From NCBI RefSeq assembly GCF_013085465.1, contig NZ_CP049838.1, positions 9,052,001 to 9,116,000 of the forward strand: DNA of 64,000 nucleotides, given 5' to 3'. How positions within the stretch are numbered: position 1 is the stretch's first letter; each line of letters starts with the position of its first letter. Under the pieces are notes generated by a model that had not been told where the DNA came from, searched no databases, and saw nothing but the letters and a program-made list of their open reading frames with translations. Below are positions 43,159 through 52,146 of the stretch, piece by piece. Source of the stretch: Streptomyces asoensis. Lineage in GTDB: Bacteria; Actinomycetota; Actinomycetes; Streptomycetales; Streptomycetaceae. The translations under genes were made by a program, and so were the position numbers.

Positions 43159-44049
43159 TCACTCGGGGTCCGGCAGGTTCATCGCGGCGAGCCTGGCCGA
43201 ATCGATCACGATCGTGATGCCGGTGATCCGACCGTCGGCGACGGTGAAGGCCATGACCGAGAGCGGAGAGCCGTCCTCGCGCCAGGACACGAGCCCGGGA
43301 AGGCCGCCCACGAGCACCTCCCGCCCGCGCGCGGCCGCACCGGCGGACAGTTGCGCGCCGGCGGCGACCTGGGTGGCGCCGAGGGTGACGATCACGCCGT
43401 CGGCGGTGTCGACGGCCAGTCTCACCTCGGGGTCGAGCACGCGCAGCAGTCCTTCGAAGTCGCCGTGGCGGGCCGCCGTCAGAAAGGCATGGACGACCTC
43501 TCGCCGCTCCCGCCCGACGGTCGTCGTCCGTTCGGTGGCCTGCACCTTTCTGCGGGCGCGGCTGGCGAGCATCTTGGTGGCGGCGGTGGACTTGCCGAGG
43601 ATCCGGCCGATCTCGTCGAACGGCACCGCGAACAGGTCGTGCAGCACGAACGCCAGCCGTTCGCCCGGCCCGAGCGACTCGAGAACGACGAGGAGCGCGA
43701 GGCCGACCGAGTCGGCGAGCACCGCGTCGTCCTCCGGCGCCGGGCCGTCGTCGACCGTCGTCACCATGAGCTCGGACAGCCCGTCGTCATAGGACGCCTC
43801 GGGGCGGGCCCGGCGCGATCGCAGGACGTCGAGGCTGATCCGGCCGACCACCGTGGTCAGCCAGCCGCCGAGGTTGTGGATGGTCGCCGGGTCCTGGCGG
43901 GAGAAGCGCAGCCAGGCCTCCTGGACCACGTCCTCCGCGTCGGCGTGCGATCCGAGCATGCGGTGGGCGACCGCGCGCAGCCGGTCGCGCTGGGCCTCGA
44001 ACGCCTCCGCCGCCGGGTCTGTCGGTTCCGTCGGGCTGGTGTCGGACAT
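43159..44049 (-). CDS. ECF41-family (SigJ-like) RNA polymerase sigma factor
   Basis: A 296-residue extracytoplasmic-function sigma factor. Region 2 (about 20-90) contains HRMLGSHADAEDVVQEAWLRFSR and NLGGWLTTVVGRISLDVLRSRRA; region 4 (about 115-175) contains PFDEIGRILGKSTAATKMLASRARRKVQ. A SnoaL-like C-terminal extension (about 185-296), typical of ECF41, controls activity and replaces an anti-sigma factor. The divergent carboxymuconolactone-decarboxylase-like gene is the usual partner of this family. The gap holds two copies of a matching promoter, one in each direction, so it probably regulates itself and the partner. The ATG is at 44049. Confidence 0.95.
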   Translation of the reverse strand: MSDTSPTEPTDPAAEAFEAQRDRLRAVAHRMLGSHADAEDVVQEAWLRFSRQDPATIHNLGGWLTTVVGRISLDVLRSRRARPEASYDDGLSELMVTTVDDGPAPEDDAVLADSVGLALLVVLESLGPGERLAFVLHDLFAVPFDEIGRILGKSTAATKMLASRARRKVQATERTTTVGRERREVVHAFLTAARHGDFEGLLRVLDPEVRLAVDTADGVIVTLGATQVAAGAQLSAGAAARGREVLVGGLPGLVSWREDGSPLSVMAFTVADGRITGITIVIDSARLAAMNLPDPE

Positions 44050-44051
44050 GT

Positions 44052-44078
44052 TGTTACCTTCCCTGGCTCTGCTCCGTC
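44052..44078 (+). promoter_or_regulatory. ECF41-type promoter of the AhpD-like gene
   Basis: TGTTACC at 44052-44058 and CGTC at 44075-44078, with a 16-nt spacer. The known ECF41 consensus is TGTCACA-N16-CGTC. Confidence 0.75.
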
Positions 44079-44086
44079 ATGGGGAT

Positions 44087-44113
44087 GACGGGCCCGGAAG
44101 GGCACAGGTAACC
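44087..44113 (-). promoter_or_regulatory. ECF41-type promoter of the sigma-factor gene
   Basis: On the minus strand GGTTACC (44113-44107) and CGTC (44090-44087) are separated by exactly 16 nt, with GTTACC identical to the plus-strand site. Confidence 0.72.
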
Positions 44114-44131
44114 GCCGAAGGAGCAGGACCG

Positions 44132-44581
44132 ATGGAAGCACGTATGAACGGCCCGGCGAATCCCGACATGATCACCGCGATCCAGTACCTCATCAAGGCG
44201 ATCCACTCAGGAGGTGTCGACCCGCGCCTGCTCGAACTGGTCCACCTGCGGGCCAGCCAGATCAACGGATGCAGCCCGTGTGTGTTCGCCGGTGTCGAGG
44301 CGGCGAAGAAGCACGGGGAGACCGATCAGCGGCTGCACGGCGTGGTCACCTGGCGCGAGACGCCCTTCTTCACCGACGAGGAGCGGGCGGCACTCGCGCT
44401 GACCGAGGCCGCGACCCGGATCCAGGACGGCGCGGCGGGTGTGACCGACGAGATCTGGGACGTCGTGGCCGACCACTTCAGCGAGGAGCAGCTGTCCGCG
44501 ATCATCCTGGAGATCGCGATGACCAATTTCTTCAACCGGATCAACCACACCATCCGGGAGCAGGCCGGCAAGACCTGGTGA
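44132..44581 (+). CDS. Carboxymuconolactone decarboxylase/AhpD-like protein
   Basis: A 149-residue all-helical protein. The redox motif NGCSPCVFAG (about 46-55, CxxC) and the AhpD-type signature RASQINGCSPCVFAGVEAAKKHGETDQRLHGVV fit an alkylhydroperoxidase-like enzyme, probably antioxidant. GAAGGAG precedes ATG 44132. Divergent from the ECF41 sigma factor and placed behind its predicted promoter, it is the standard target gene of that family. Confidence 0.92.
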   Translation: MEARMNGPANPDMITAIQYLIKAIHSGGVDPRLLELVHLRASQINGCSPCVFAGVEAAKKHGETDQRLHGVVTWRETPFFTDEERAALALTEAATRIQDGAAGVTDEIWDVVADHFSEEQLSAIILEIAMTNFFNRINHTIREQAGKTW

Positions 44582-44617
44582 GCCGGGCGCGGGGTGGCGA
44601 GCCTGTCCCGCCGGACG

Positions 44618-45703
44618 TCAGTACTGCAACGCCACCGCCACGTCCCGGCCGAGCCGTTCGACCGCCGCGAGATCCAGGCCGTAGTGGACGTACCGCCCGT
44701 TGCGCTCCACCCGCACCAGCCCGAGATCGCGCAGCACCCGCAGATGGCGGGAGACCTGCGGGCGGGTCATCGACAGCCGGGCCGCCAGGTCGGCGGTGGT
44801 CATGGCCTGACGGGCGATCAGCCGGCAGAGCCGTACCCGGCGCGGGTCGGTGAGCGCCAGCATGCGGCTGCGGGCCGGCGTGACGCCCACGTCCGGCGCC
44901 TCCACCGGGAAGTGGACGACGGGCGGCAGGCCCGGCTCGTTCTTCACCAGCAGGTGCGGGGCGCCGTACAGCGTCGGGATGAGGACGAGCGGCGTGCGGG
45001 CCGGGCTGACCACCGCGTGGTGCACCTTGTCGAAGACGACCCGTTCGGGCCCGCCCGCCGCCTCGCCGGCGATCCGCGCGCCGGACGGGCTCAGCGAGAC
45101 CAGCGCCGCCGCCGGCCCCTCGTCCGCCAGCCGCTGCCGTACCCGGTGTGCCGCGCGGGCGAGGACCGGCTCGGTGTCCGCCCAGAGCGCGTCGAAGAAG
45201 ACGCGCCGGCACAGCTCGACGAAGCCCGCGAGATCCGCGCGCAGCGCCTCCGGGTCCCGCAACAGGTCCTCCGCCAGCCGCAGATGCGGCTCCGCGAGCC
45301 CCGACGCGGCCTGCCGCAGCGCGGCCGCCTGGGTCCGGTCGCGCAGGACCCGGCCGAACGCGAAGCCGTGGTAGCCGCTCGCGCAGGTGTACGCGGTGAG
45401 CTCGGCGAACCGGTCCAGCGGCAGCGCGCCCGGCGACGACCCGTGGCCCGGTGGCGCGGAGGCGTCCAGGCCCGGGTAGAAGCCCCGCCAGCGCAGTGCC
45501 GTCCACAGCGGGGCGAAGCGGTGCAGCCCCGCCCGGAACTCGGGCGCCGCCGAGTCGGTCACCTGCCGCGCCCATGCCGTACGGCCGGCGTGGTGGCCGT
45601 GCTCGGTCAGGACGTGCAGACAGGCGGCCAGCTCCGCGAAGGGCGACACGGTGACGGTGAGGCGGCCGCGCACGGCACCGTCCAGGACGATCACGACCGA
45701 CAT
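44618..45703 (-). CDS. ArsR-type winged-helix regulator with DUF5937-like N-terminus
   Basis: A 361-residue protein. The first 260 residues form a domain found in many actinobacterial ArsR-like regulators (FAELAACLHVLTEHGHHAG and FYPGLDASAPPG). The C-terminal winged helix (about 275-350) includes ARSRMLALTDPRRVRLCRLIARQAMTTADLAARLSMTRPQVSRHLRVLRDLGLVRVERNGRYVHYGLD. No metal-binding cysteine cluster is seen in it. ATG 45703 has no Shine-Dalgarno; TACACT 8 nt upstream suggests a leaderless transcript. The effector and target are unknown. Confidence 0.85.
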   Translation of the reverse strand: MSVVIVLDGAVRGRLTVTVSPFAELAACLHVLTEHGHHAGRTAWARQVTDSAAPEFRAGLHRFAPLWTALRWRGFYPGLDASAPPGHGSSPGALPLDRFAELTAYTCASGYHGFAFGRVLRDRTQAAALRQAASGLAEPHLRLAEDLLRDPEALRADLAGFVELCRRVFFDALWADTEPVLARAAHRVRQRLADEGPAAALVSLSPSGARIAGEAAGGPERVVFDKVHHAVVSPARTPLVLIPTLYGAPHLLVKNEPGLPPVVHFPVEAPDVGVTPARSRMLALTDPRRVRLCRLIARQAMTTADLAARLSMTRPQVSRHLRVLRDLGLVRVERNGRYVHYGLDLAAVERLGRDVAVALQY

Positions 45704-45740
45704 GGTCGGGGAGTGTACGGAGGGGACGGCAGGCCCGGGG

Positions 45741-46928
45741 TCATCGCGGTGCCACGCTCCCGGCCGCGAACTCCGCCCGCGCCGAGGCGAGCAGCTCGGG
45801 GTCGGTGAGGAGGTCGGCGGCCACCTTGGCGAGCCCGGTCGCCGCGATCCGGGTGCGTTCGTGCGCGAAGGGCGTCACGGCAGCCTCCGCCATCGCCTCC
45901 GAGTGGGCGGGCGTACCGGACTCGGCGATCCGCACATACGGATGGATGACCGGCAGGAGCTGGGAGAGGTTGCCGATGTCGGAGGAACCGGCGGGCGCGT
46001 CCGGGGTGTCGGGCGCGATGTCCAGGCCCAGCGCGCGCACGGCCGCTCCGAAGTGCGCGGCGAGCACGAGATTGTCCCGGCGCTCCGCGTACAGCGGACC
46101 CGTCTCGGACACCTCCACCCGCGTCCCCGTCGCCAGGGCCGCGCCCTCGGCCGCCCTGCGCACCCGCTCCACCAGCGCCTGCGCCTCGGCGGTCGTCCGG
46201 TCGCGGACGTACAGGTCGACGGCCGCGCGGGCCGGCACGACGTTCGGGGCCTGTCCGCCGTCCGAGACGATCCCGTGCAGCCGGGCCGTCGGCGGTACGA
46301 ACTGCCGTAGCGCGTCGACCGCGTTGAGGAACACCTGCACTCCGGCGAGTGCGCTGCGCCCCTCCCACGGCGACTTCGCCGCGTGCGCGCTGCGGCCCGT
46401 GAACGCCACCCGCAGATGCGCCGCCGCCAGGGCGTGCTGAGTCGTCGCCGAGCGGTCCGACGGATGGAACATCACCGCCGCGTCGACCCCGTCGAACACC
46501 CCGGCCTCGGCGAGCCGCACCTTCCCGGCCCCGCCCATCTCCTCGCCGGGCGTGCCGATCACTGCGACCGTCCCGGGGTGCGCGGGCAGCGCCCGCACCA
46601 GGCCGATCGCGGCCGCCGCCGCACCCGCCGCGATGAGGTTGTGGCCGCAGCCGTGCCCGACGCCGGGCAGCGCGTCGTACTCCGCGAGGACGGCGACGTA
46701 CGGACCGGGTGTGCTTCCCTCGTGCACGGCCGTGAACGCGGTGTCGAGCCCGCCGACGCCTGCCGACACGGTGAACCCGGACTCGATCAGCCAGCCCGTG
46801 AGCACCTGCTGGGCGTGGTACTCGGCGAACTTCAGCTCCGGCCGCCCGTGGACGGCGAGGCTCACCCGCTCCATCCGGGGCCGCAGCGCGGTGAGTTGGT
46901 CGGACAGCGTCTGAAGCGACACGGACAC
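45741..46928 (-). CDS. M20-family metallopeptidase/amidohydrolase
   Basis: A 395-residue M20D-like enzyme that cleaves N-acyl or amide bonds, such as aminoacylase-type or aminobenzoyl-glutamate hydrolases. Metal-binding motifs are ALPGVGHGCGHNLIAAGAA (about 80-95), PGEEMGGAGKVRLAEAG with the catalytic Glu, and MFHPSDRS. The later His in AESGTPAHSEAM matches the family's last ligand. GTG 46928 has GGGGGAG upstream. A perfect 14-bp inverted repeat lies just before it. Upstream on the same strand are a conserved unknown and an APC transporter, which may supply the substrate. Confidence 0.9.
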   Translation of the reverse strand: MSVSLQTLSDQLTALRPRMERVSLAVHGRPELKFAEYHAQQVLTGWLIESGFTVSAGVGGLDTAFTAVHEGSTPGPYVAVLAEYDALPGVGHGCGHNLIAAGAAAAAIGLVRALPAHPGTVAVIGTPGEEMGGAGKVRLAEAGVFDGVDAAVMFHPSDRSATTQHALAAAHLRVAFTGRSAHAAKSPWEGRSALAGVQVFLNAVDALRQFVPPTARLHGIVSDGGQAPNVVPARAAVDLYVRDRTTAEAQALVERVRRAAEGAALATGTRVEVSETGPLYAERRDNLVLAAHFGAAVRALGLDIAPDTPDAPAGSSDIGNLSQLLPVIHPYVRIAESGTPAHSEAMAEAAVTPFAHERTRIAATGLAKVAADLLTDPELLASARAEFAAGSVAPR

Positions 46929-46940
46929 GGGTCTCCCCCT

Positions 46941-46973
46941 TCGTCTCGGGTGACACCCCGTCACCCGAGACGA
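46941..46973. promoter_or_regulatory. Perfect 14-bp inverted repeat in front of the M20 gene
   Basis: TCGTCTCGGGTGAC (46941-46954) and GTCACCCGAGACGA (46960-46973) flank ACCCC, 12 bp upstream of the M20 start and 86 bp after the previous gene. It could be an operator, or a hairpin controlling translation or termination; no T-run is present. Confidence 0.6.
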
Positions 46974-47058
46974 GACTGCGGCCACCGAGAGCCGCGAACC
47001 CGCCGGTTACCGCGCGCCAGGTAATCGCGGGGGCCCCGCGGCGGGGGAGTTCCCGGTC

Positions 47059-48018
47059 TCAGTCGCGTACGCCCCACTGCTTGCGCCGTCTGGCGATCTG
47101 CTGGACCGGATCGCCGGTGTACGACCAGGGTGTGCGGGTCGCCCGGGTGCCGAGGATCCGCAGCAGCGGCGTCGCCACGTCCGCGGTGCCCGCCGAACAC
47201 GCCGCGTGGGCGAGGTAGTTGAAGTCGCGCAGCTCGCCCGGGGCGACGGCGTCGTCCTTGCGGCCCATGATCCAGCGTTCCCAGGTGCGGCGGACGTCGC
47301 TGACGGCGCCGTCGTTGTTCCAGTGCTGGCCGAGCCCCACCGCGGTGGAGCGGTCCTGCGTGGTGTCGAGGGCGTGGCGGAACTCCTCGACGCGCGCGTA
47401 CTGCACCAGCACCGGCAGTGGACAGCCCGGCGGGGCCGCGCCGGCCGCGTCCCGGGCGAAGTCGTACATCAGCCCGTGCGAGCCGTGCCAGCGGGCGGAG
47501 TAGTAGTGCAGCACCTGGAGGTGGCCCTCCATGCTGTACGGATCCCGCTGGTGCAACTCGTCCCACCAGCGGGCCAGTTCCTGCCGGCGCACCCCGGCCG
47601 GATAGAGACGGGCGACCGAGATCAGCGAGGTCCACGGTGTCGGGTCGTCCAGGTACGCCTCGGCGGCGGACAGACACGCCAGCACCGCGCCGTCGACCCG
47701 GGTCTGCTCGATCGGCACGCCACGGCCCGCGGTGATCGCCAGGTTGAACGCCCGGGCCGTCTCCGTGGCCGCCCGCAGCACCAGCGCGTCGGCGCTGTGC
47801 GGCTCGGCGGCCAGCCAGGTCTCCACCGTCGAACTGCCCGCGCAGGCCTGCGCCAGCAGCCGGACCCGGTGACCGCGGGCGAGCCAGTCGGGGCCGGTGG
47901 CGCGCAGCAGGTCCCGCAGGCCCTGCCAGCGGCCGATGACGATGTCGTGCCGGGTGGAGGAGAGGGGAGCGTCCCCGCAGTCGGGGTCGAAATCGGGAGC
48001 GAAGCGGTCGCGCGCCAT
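47059..48018 (-). CDS. Conserved protein of unknown function (319 aa)
   Basis: A soluble, mostly helical protein rich in Trp and Arg. Notable stretches are DIVIGRWQGLRDLLRATGPDWLARGHRVRLLAQACAGS near the start, DELHQRDPYSMEGHLQVLHYYSARWHGSHGLMYDFARD in the middle, and WERWIMGRKDDAVAPGELRDFNYLAHAACSAGT near the end. There is no signal peptide, membrane segment or nucleotide-binding loop. AGAGGGGACCCG precedes ATG 48018. Sandwiched between an APC permease (11 bp upstream) and an M20 enzyme, it probably belongs to the same pathway. The TPR-like helical pattern is only suggestive. Confidence 0.7.
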   Translation of the reverse strand: MARDRFAPDFDPDCGDAPLSSTRHDIVIGRWQGLRDLLRATGPDWLARGHRVRLLAQACAGSSTVETWLAAEPHSADALVLRAATETARAFNLAITAGRGVPIEQTRVDGAVLACLSAAEAYLDDPTPWTSLISVARLYPAGVRRQELARWWDELHQRDPYSMEGHLQVLHYYSARWHGSHGLMYDFARDAAGAAPPGCPLPVLVQYARVEEFRHALDTTQDRSTAVGLGQHWNNDGAVSDVRRTWERWIMGRKDDAVAPGELRDFNYLAHAACSAGTADVATPLLRILGTRATRTPWSYTGDPVQQIARRRKQWGVRD

Positions 48019-48029
48019 CGGGTCCCCTC

Positions 48030-49502
48030 TCAGAAGTCGGTGGAGAGACCCTCGTGGCCGGCGGAGTGCGTCGCGGGGCGCCCCTCGGGCACGTAGTCGG
48101 CCTCGACGGTGCGCGAGGCGTCCAGCCGGGCGGGCCGGTAGTACTCGCTGCCCTGCCGCCAGTACCAGAGCATCGGCACCAGTCCCACGGCGAGCCCGCC
48201 GACGCCGATGGCGACCGCCGCGGGGTCCAGCTCACCGAGCGACTCCACGAAGATCCAGAACATGAACACGGCGCCGAACAGCGGCCACAGCCCGCCGAGG
48301 AGGAAGTCGGAGGGGGACTTCAGCAGCGTCTTGCGGTACGCGACGACCGCCGCCAGACCCGCCAGCCCGTAGTAGACGGCGATCTGGAGGCCGATCGCCG
48401 AGATGGCGTCGGCGAGGATGTCGCCCACCGAGCCCAGCGCGTTGGAGGCGACGAACAGCACCAGCGCCACCCCGCCCACCACCGCGATCGCCACCCAGGG
48501 CGTGTTCCAGGTGCGGTGCACCCGGCCCAGCGCGGACGGCATCGTACGGTCCCGGCCCATCGCGAACAGCGAGCGCGTGACCTGGATCAGGGTCGTCTCC
48601 AGGGTGGCGACGGTGGACAGCATCACCGCCACGATCAGCACCTTGCCGCCCCAGCCCGGCCACACCTCCTCGCCCAGCGCCGCCAGCACGTTCGCGCCGT
48701 TGTCCTCGATCCGCTGCGAGCTGAGGATGACGTTCACCGCGATGGTGAAGACCTCGAAGAGGAGAAAGACGATGCCCACCCCGATCAGCCCCGCCAGACC
48801 CGTCGTACGGCGGCTGTTGCGGGTCTCCTCGCTGAGGTTGCTGGTCACGTCCCAGCCCCAGTAGTAGAAGGCGGCGACCAGCGCGCCCGACGCGAAGCCG
48901 GAGACGCCGTCGAAGTGGCTGAATCCGAGCCAGGACCAGTCGAACGGCAGCGAGTTGTCCGTGTGGAAGAGGGCGAGCACCGCGAACAGCGCCAGGATCG
49001 CCAGCTCCACACCCGACATGATCAACTGCGCGCGCACGGTGAGCCGGGCCCCGCCGAGGACCACCGCCAGCATCACCAGGAACCAGGCGGCGCCGACGAC
49101 GGTCGACAGTGCCGTGTCGTCGGCGAGGCCCTCGTCGAACAGGGCGAGCGTCATCGACCCGGCCGGCAGCGATCCCGCCACCATGAAGATGGTCGCCGAG
49201 ATCACCAGCGCCCAGCCGCTGATGAAGCCCAGGAAGGGGTGGAGCGTGCGCCCCACCCAGGAGTAACTGGCGCCCGCGTTGACATCGATGCGGCCGAGTC
49301 GGCTGAAGGCCAGCGCGATGCCCAGCATCGGTATCGCGCAGTACAGCAGCGCCGCCGGTCCGGCCAGGCCCACGGCGCCGGCCAGGACCGCCGTGGTGGC
49401 GGCGATGGAGTAGGCCGGCGCGCTGCCGGCGACCGCCATCACCACCGTGTCGAAGGTGCCCAGGACATTCGCCTGGAGGCCTCTTCCGGTGCTGTTGCTC
49501 AT
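48030..49502 (-). CDS. APC-family amino acid/amine permease
   Basis: A 490-residue protein with about twelve membrane helices. TFDTVVMAVAGSAPAYSIAATTAVLAGAVGLAGPAALLY near the start and FSRLGRIDVNAGASYSWVGRTLHPFLGFISGWALVIS are the usual first APC motifs; SNLSEETRNSRRTTGLAG is the intracellular loop. It imports or exchanges an amino acid, amine or acylated form. Its pairing with the M20 amidohydrolase suggests uptake of an N-acyl or amide-linked nitrogen source. It is the first gene of a three-gene operon behind the minus-strand promoter at 49686-49713. Confidence 0.9.
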   Translation of the reverse strand: MSNSTGRGLQANVLGTFDTVVMAVAGSAPAYSIAATTAVLAGAVGLAGPAALLYCAIPMLGIALAFSRLGRIDVNAGASYSWVGRTLHPFLGFISGWALVISATIFMVAGSLPAGSMTLALFDEGLADDTALSTVVGAAWFLVMLAVVLGGARLTVRAQLIMSGVELAILALFAVLALFHTDNSLPFDWSWLGFSHFDGVSGFASGALVAAFYYWGWDVTSNLSEETRNSRRTTGLAGLIGVGIVFLLFEVFTIAVNVILSSQRIEDNGANVLAALGEEVWPGWGGKVLIVAVMLSTVATLETTLIQVTRSLFAMGRDRTMPSALGRVHRTWNTPWVAIAVVGGVALVLFVASNALGSVGDILADAISAIGLQIAVYYGLAGLAAVVAYRKTLLKSPSDFLLGGLWPLFGAVFMFWIFVESLGELDPAAVAIGVGGLAVGLVPMLWYWRQGSEYYRPARLDASRTVEADYVPEGRPATHSAGHEGLSTDF

Positions 49503-49685
49503 GGTTGTGCCGCTTTCCGTCGTGCACGCCGCCCGAGCGGGGACGACCCGGCGGCGTATGGGGGGTGAGGGATGGAGCGCCGCCGCGCGTCGGGAGGGAT
49601 GACCTCGGGAAACGTCGGCGGGGAAAGCGCGGAGGGTACCGTTCCGGCACTGCGTGGGCGGACGGTCACACCGAGTGTGCGAGTG

Positions 49686-49713
49686 ACTATAGCCCTAACG
49701 ATTGAGCTTTCAA
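49686..49713 (-). promoter_or_regulatory. Sigma-70-type promoter for the APC operon
   Basis: On the minus strand TTGAAA (49713-49708) and TATAGT (49691-49686) are spaced by 16 bp. The 5' leader to 49502 is about 180 nt, and no gene is seen between. Confidence 0.65.
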
Positions 49714-49730
49714 GATTGACGGATGGGTAA
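49706..49730 (+). promoter_or_regulatory. SigB-like promoter candidate for the DUF5709 gene
   Basis: GCTT (49706-49709), 15 nt, then GGGTAA (49725-49730) resembles the Streptomyces sigma-B consensus GNNT-N14-16-GGGTAY; the last base does not match. It overlaps the opposing promoter. Confidence 0.4.
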
Positions 49731-49833
49731 CGTCCACGGCCGCCCGTGCAGGTGGCATGTGCCGCGATTGGAGCGGGCCGCACGGGAAACGCGGACGGGG
49801 AGACAACAGCCCCCGACGGCGAAGGAGCAACCC

Positions 49834-50295
49834 ATGGGTACGGAGTCCGAGGCGATGGGCGACGACGTCTACCAGCCCACCGGAACGAACGAGGAACAGC
49901 AGGACGCCGCCCCGCTCGACCTCCAGGACGCCGTCGGGGAACGCACCTACGACGACACCCTCGACGAGGGCTACTCCCCGCCGGAGAAGCCGCTCGGCGT
50001 GACCAAGTACGGCACCACCGCGGCCGAACAGCACGAGGGCGAGAACCTCGACCAGCGCCTCGCCCAGGAGGTCCCGGACGTGTCGGAACCGGCCGGCGAC
50101 GGCGTCGGCGACCTCCCCGAGGGCGAGGGCGAACCCGTCGACCCCGAGGCCGGTGACCGGCGCGCGGGCCGGCTCGTCGCCCCCGACGAGGGCGCCCACT
50201 CCGATGCCACCCCACAGGAGATCGCCCAGGACGTGGGCATCGACGGCGGGGCCGCGGGCGCCGAGGAGGCCGCCGTGCACATCGTCGAGGAGTGA
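49834..50295 (+). CDS. DUF5709 protein, acidic and probably stress-related
   Basis: A 153-residue highly acidic, low-hydrophobicity protein. The family signature TYDDTLDEGYSPPEKPLGVTKYGTTAAEQHEGENLDQRLAQEVPD is at about 39-83. DUF5709 proteins in Streptomyces accumulate in stress and are probably disordered protectants; this is from knowledge of related annotations, not seen here. AAGGAG precedes ATG 49834. A possible sigma-B-type promoter lies upstream at 49706-49730. Confidence 0.85.
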   Translation: MGTESEAMGDDVYQPTGTNEEQQDAAPLDLQDAVGERTYDDTLDEGYSPPEKPLGVTKYGTTAAEQHEGENLDQRLAQEVPDVSEPAGDGVGDLPEGEGEPVDPEAGDRRAGRLVAPDEGAHSDATPQEIAQDVGIDGGAAGAEEAAVHIVEE

Positions 50296-50324
50296 GCGCC
50301 TCCGGTCCCGGGTTCCCGCCGCTC

Positions 50325-51728
50325 TCAGTCGCCGATGCGGTCCAACTGCCGCAGCCGGTTGGTGGCGTCGAGGGCGGCGACCTTGTACGACTCCGCCAGC
50401 GTCGGGTAGTTGAACACCGCGTCCACCAGGTAGTCGACGGTCCCGCCGCAGCCCATCACCGACTGCCCGATGTGGATCAGCTCGGTCGCCCCGGTGCCGA
50501 AGCAGTGCACCCCGAGCAGCGTCCGGTCCTCGGGCGAGACCAGCAGCTTCAGCATGCCGTGGGCGTCGCCGATGATCTGCCCGCGGGCCAGTTCGCGGTA
50601 GCGGGCTATGCCCACCTCGAACGGCACGCTGTCCTCGGTGAGCTGGTCCTCCGTCCGCCCCACGAAGCTGATCTCCGGGATCGTGTAGATGCCGATCGGC
50701 TGGAGGTGGTGCATCTGCCCGACGGGCTCGCCGCACGCGTGGTACGCGGCCGCCCGGCCCTGCTCCATCGCCGTCGCCGCGAGCGCCGGGAAGCCGATGA
50801 CGTCGCCCACGGCGTAGATGTGCGGGACCGGCGTGCGGTAGTGCTCGTCGACCTCGATCCGGCCGCGCCGGTCCGCCGCCAACCCGGCCTTGTCCAGATC
50901 CAGTTCGTCGGTCAGGCCCTGCCGGCCCGCCGAGTACATCACCGCGTCCGCGGGGATCTTCTTGCCGCTCTCCAGCACGGTCAGCGCACCGCGCGCATGC
51001 CGTTCCACGGCGGCGACGGTCTCCCCGAACCGGAAGGTCACCGCCAGGTCCCGCAGGTGGTACTTGAGCGACTCGATGACCTCGACGTCGCACATGTCGA
51101 GCATCCCGGCCCGCTTCTCCACCACCGTGACCTTGCTGCCGAGCGCGGCGAACATGGACGCGTACTCCATGCCGATCACACCGGCGCCGACGATCACCAT
51201 GGACTGCGGAACCCGCTCGATCGTCAGGACGTTGTCGGAGTCGAGGATGGTCCGCCCGTCGAACTCCACGCTGTCCGGCCGCGCCGGCCGCGTCCCGGTG
51301 GCGATCACGATGTGCTCGGCGCTGATCAGCCGCTCCTGCCCGGTGATCTCGCGCAGCGCGATGGTGTGGGCGTCGACGAACCGGCCGGTGCCGGCGAACA
51401 GGGCGACATGGTTGCGGGACAACTGACTGCGGATGACATCGATCTCACGCCCGACCACATGCTCGGTACGGGCGGTCAGATCGGCGACGGTGATGTTCTC
51501 CTTGAGGCGGTAGCTCTGTCCGTACAGGTCCCGCTGGGTGAGACCGGTGAGATACAGCACCGCCTCGCGCAGCGTCTTGGAGGGAATGGTGCCGGTGTGG
51601 AGGGAGACCCCGCCGACCATGTCGGGGCGGTCGACGACGGCGACCCGGCGGCCCAGTTTGGCCGCGGCGATGGCGGCCTTCTGACCGCCGGGACCTGATC
51701 CGAGGACGAGCATGTCGAAGTCGGGCAC
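50325..51728 (-). CDS. sthA: Soluble pyridine nucleotide transhydrogenase
   Basis: A 467-residue flavoprotein disulfide-reductase-fold enzyme that transfers hydride between NADPH and NAD. FAD binding is shown by [20 protein letters not shown] (about 6-26), the NAD loop by [15 protein letters not shown] (about 178-192), and the final FAD motif by [16 protein letters not shown]. The redox disulfide of lipoamide dehydrogenases is replaced by [14 protein letters not shown], without the Cys pair, the mark of SthA. GTG 51728 lacks a proper Shine-Dalgarno; CAGACT lies 7 nt upstream, a leaderless pattern. Confidence 0.92.
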   Translation of the reverse strand: MPDFDMLVLGSGPGGQKAAIAAAKLGRRVAVVDRPDMVGGVSLHTGTIPSKTLREAVLYLTGLTQRDLYGQSYRLKENITVADLTARTEHVVGREIDVIRSQLSRNHVALFAGTGRFVDAHTIALREITGQERLISAEHIVIATGTRPARPDSVEFDGRTILDSDNVLTIERVPQSMVIVGAGVIGMEYASMFAALGSKVTVVEKRAGMLDMCDVEVIESLKYHLRDLAVTFRFGETVAAVERHARGALTVLESGKKIPADAVMYSAGRQGLTDELDLDKAGLAADRRGRIEVDEHYRTPVPHIYAVGDVIGFPALAATAMEQGRAAAYHACGEPVGQMHHLQPIGIYTIPEISFVGRTEDQLTEDSVPFEVGIARYRELARGQIIGDAHGMLKLLVSPEDRTLLGVHCFGTGATELIHIGQSVMGCGGTVDYLVDAVFNYPTLAESYKVAALDATNRLRQLDRIGD

Positions 51729-51791
51729 GCTCCGGAGTCTGGCAGCCGCAGGGCCCGCCGCGAAAGGGTGAGCGCCGATCGCCCCGATTGC

Positions 51792-51998
51792 TCAGGGCAG
51801 CAGCTTCTCGATCGCGCTGGGTCCCTCCTCGGCGAGCTTGCGCCGCGCCCACTCGAGATTGCGCGGGGTGATGTCCCGGCCGGTGGCGAGGACCATGTCC
51901 TCCGGCGACACCTCGGTGCCGGTACGCGTGTGGAGCAGGTTGTCCGGGGTGGCGCGCTCCGGGGAGGGCCGGGAGCCGCCTGGTTGTGACGTCGGCAT
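51792..51998 (-). CDS. Small conserved protein of unknown function (68 aa)
   Basis: Starts MPTSQPGGSRPSPERATPD and contains a C-terminal amphipathic helix pair (VLATGRDITPRNLEWARRKLAEEGPSAIEKLL). The charged, proline-rich N-terminus has no signal. GGAG lies 8 nt before ATG 51998. It lies 63 bp upstream of sthA on the same strand, so the two may share a transcript. I do not recognise a function. Confidence 0.7.
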   Translation of the reverse strand: MPTSQPGGSRPSPERATPDNLLHTRTGTEVSPEDMVLATGRDITPRNLEWARRKLAEEGPSAIEKLLP

Positions 51999-52146
51999 GA
52001 TGTCTGCTCCTCGCGTCCGAAGGGAGGCTTCGGCCCGGTGCGGTCATCGGGTCCACTAACACCATTCATCCTGGAGCCGCACCCTGCAATCCGATCAGCT
52101 CCGGCTCGAGATGCCGGGAAGATCAACCGGGCGTCTAATGGGCTCC

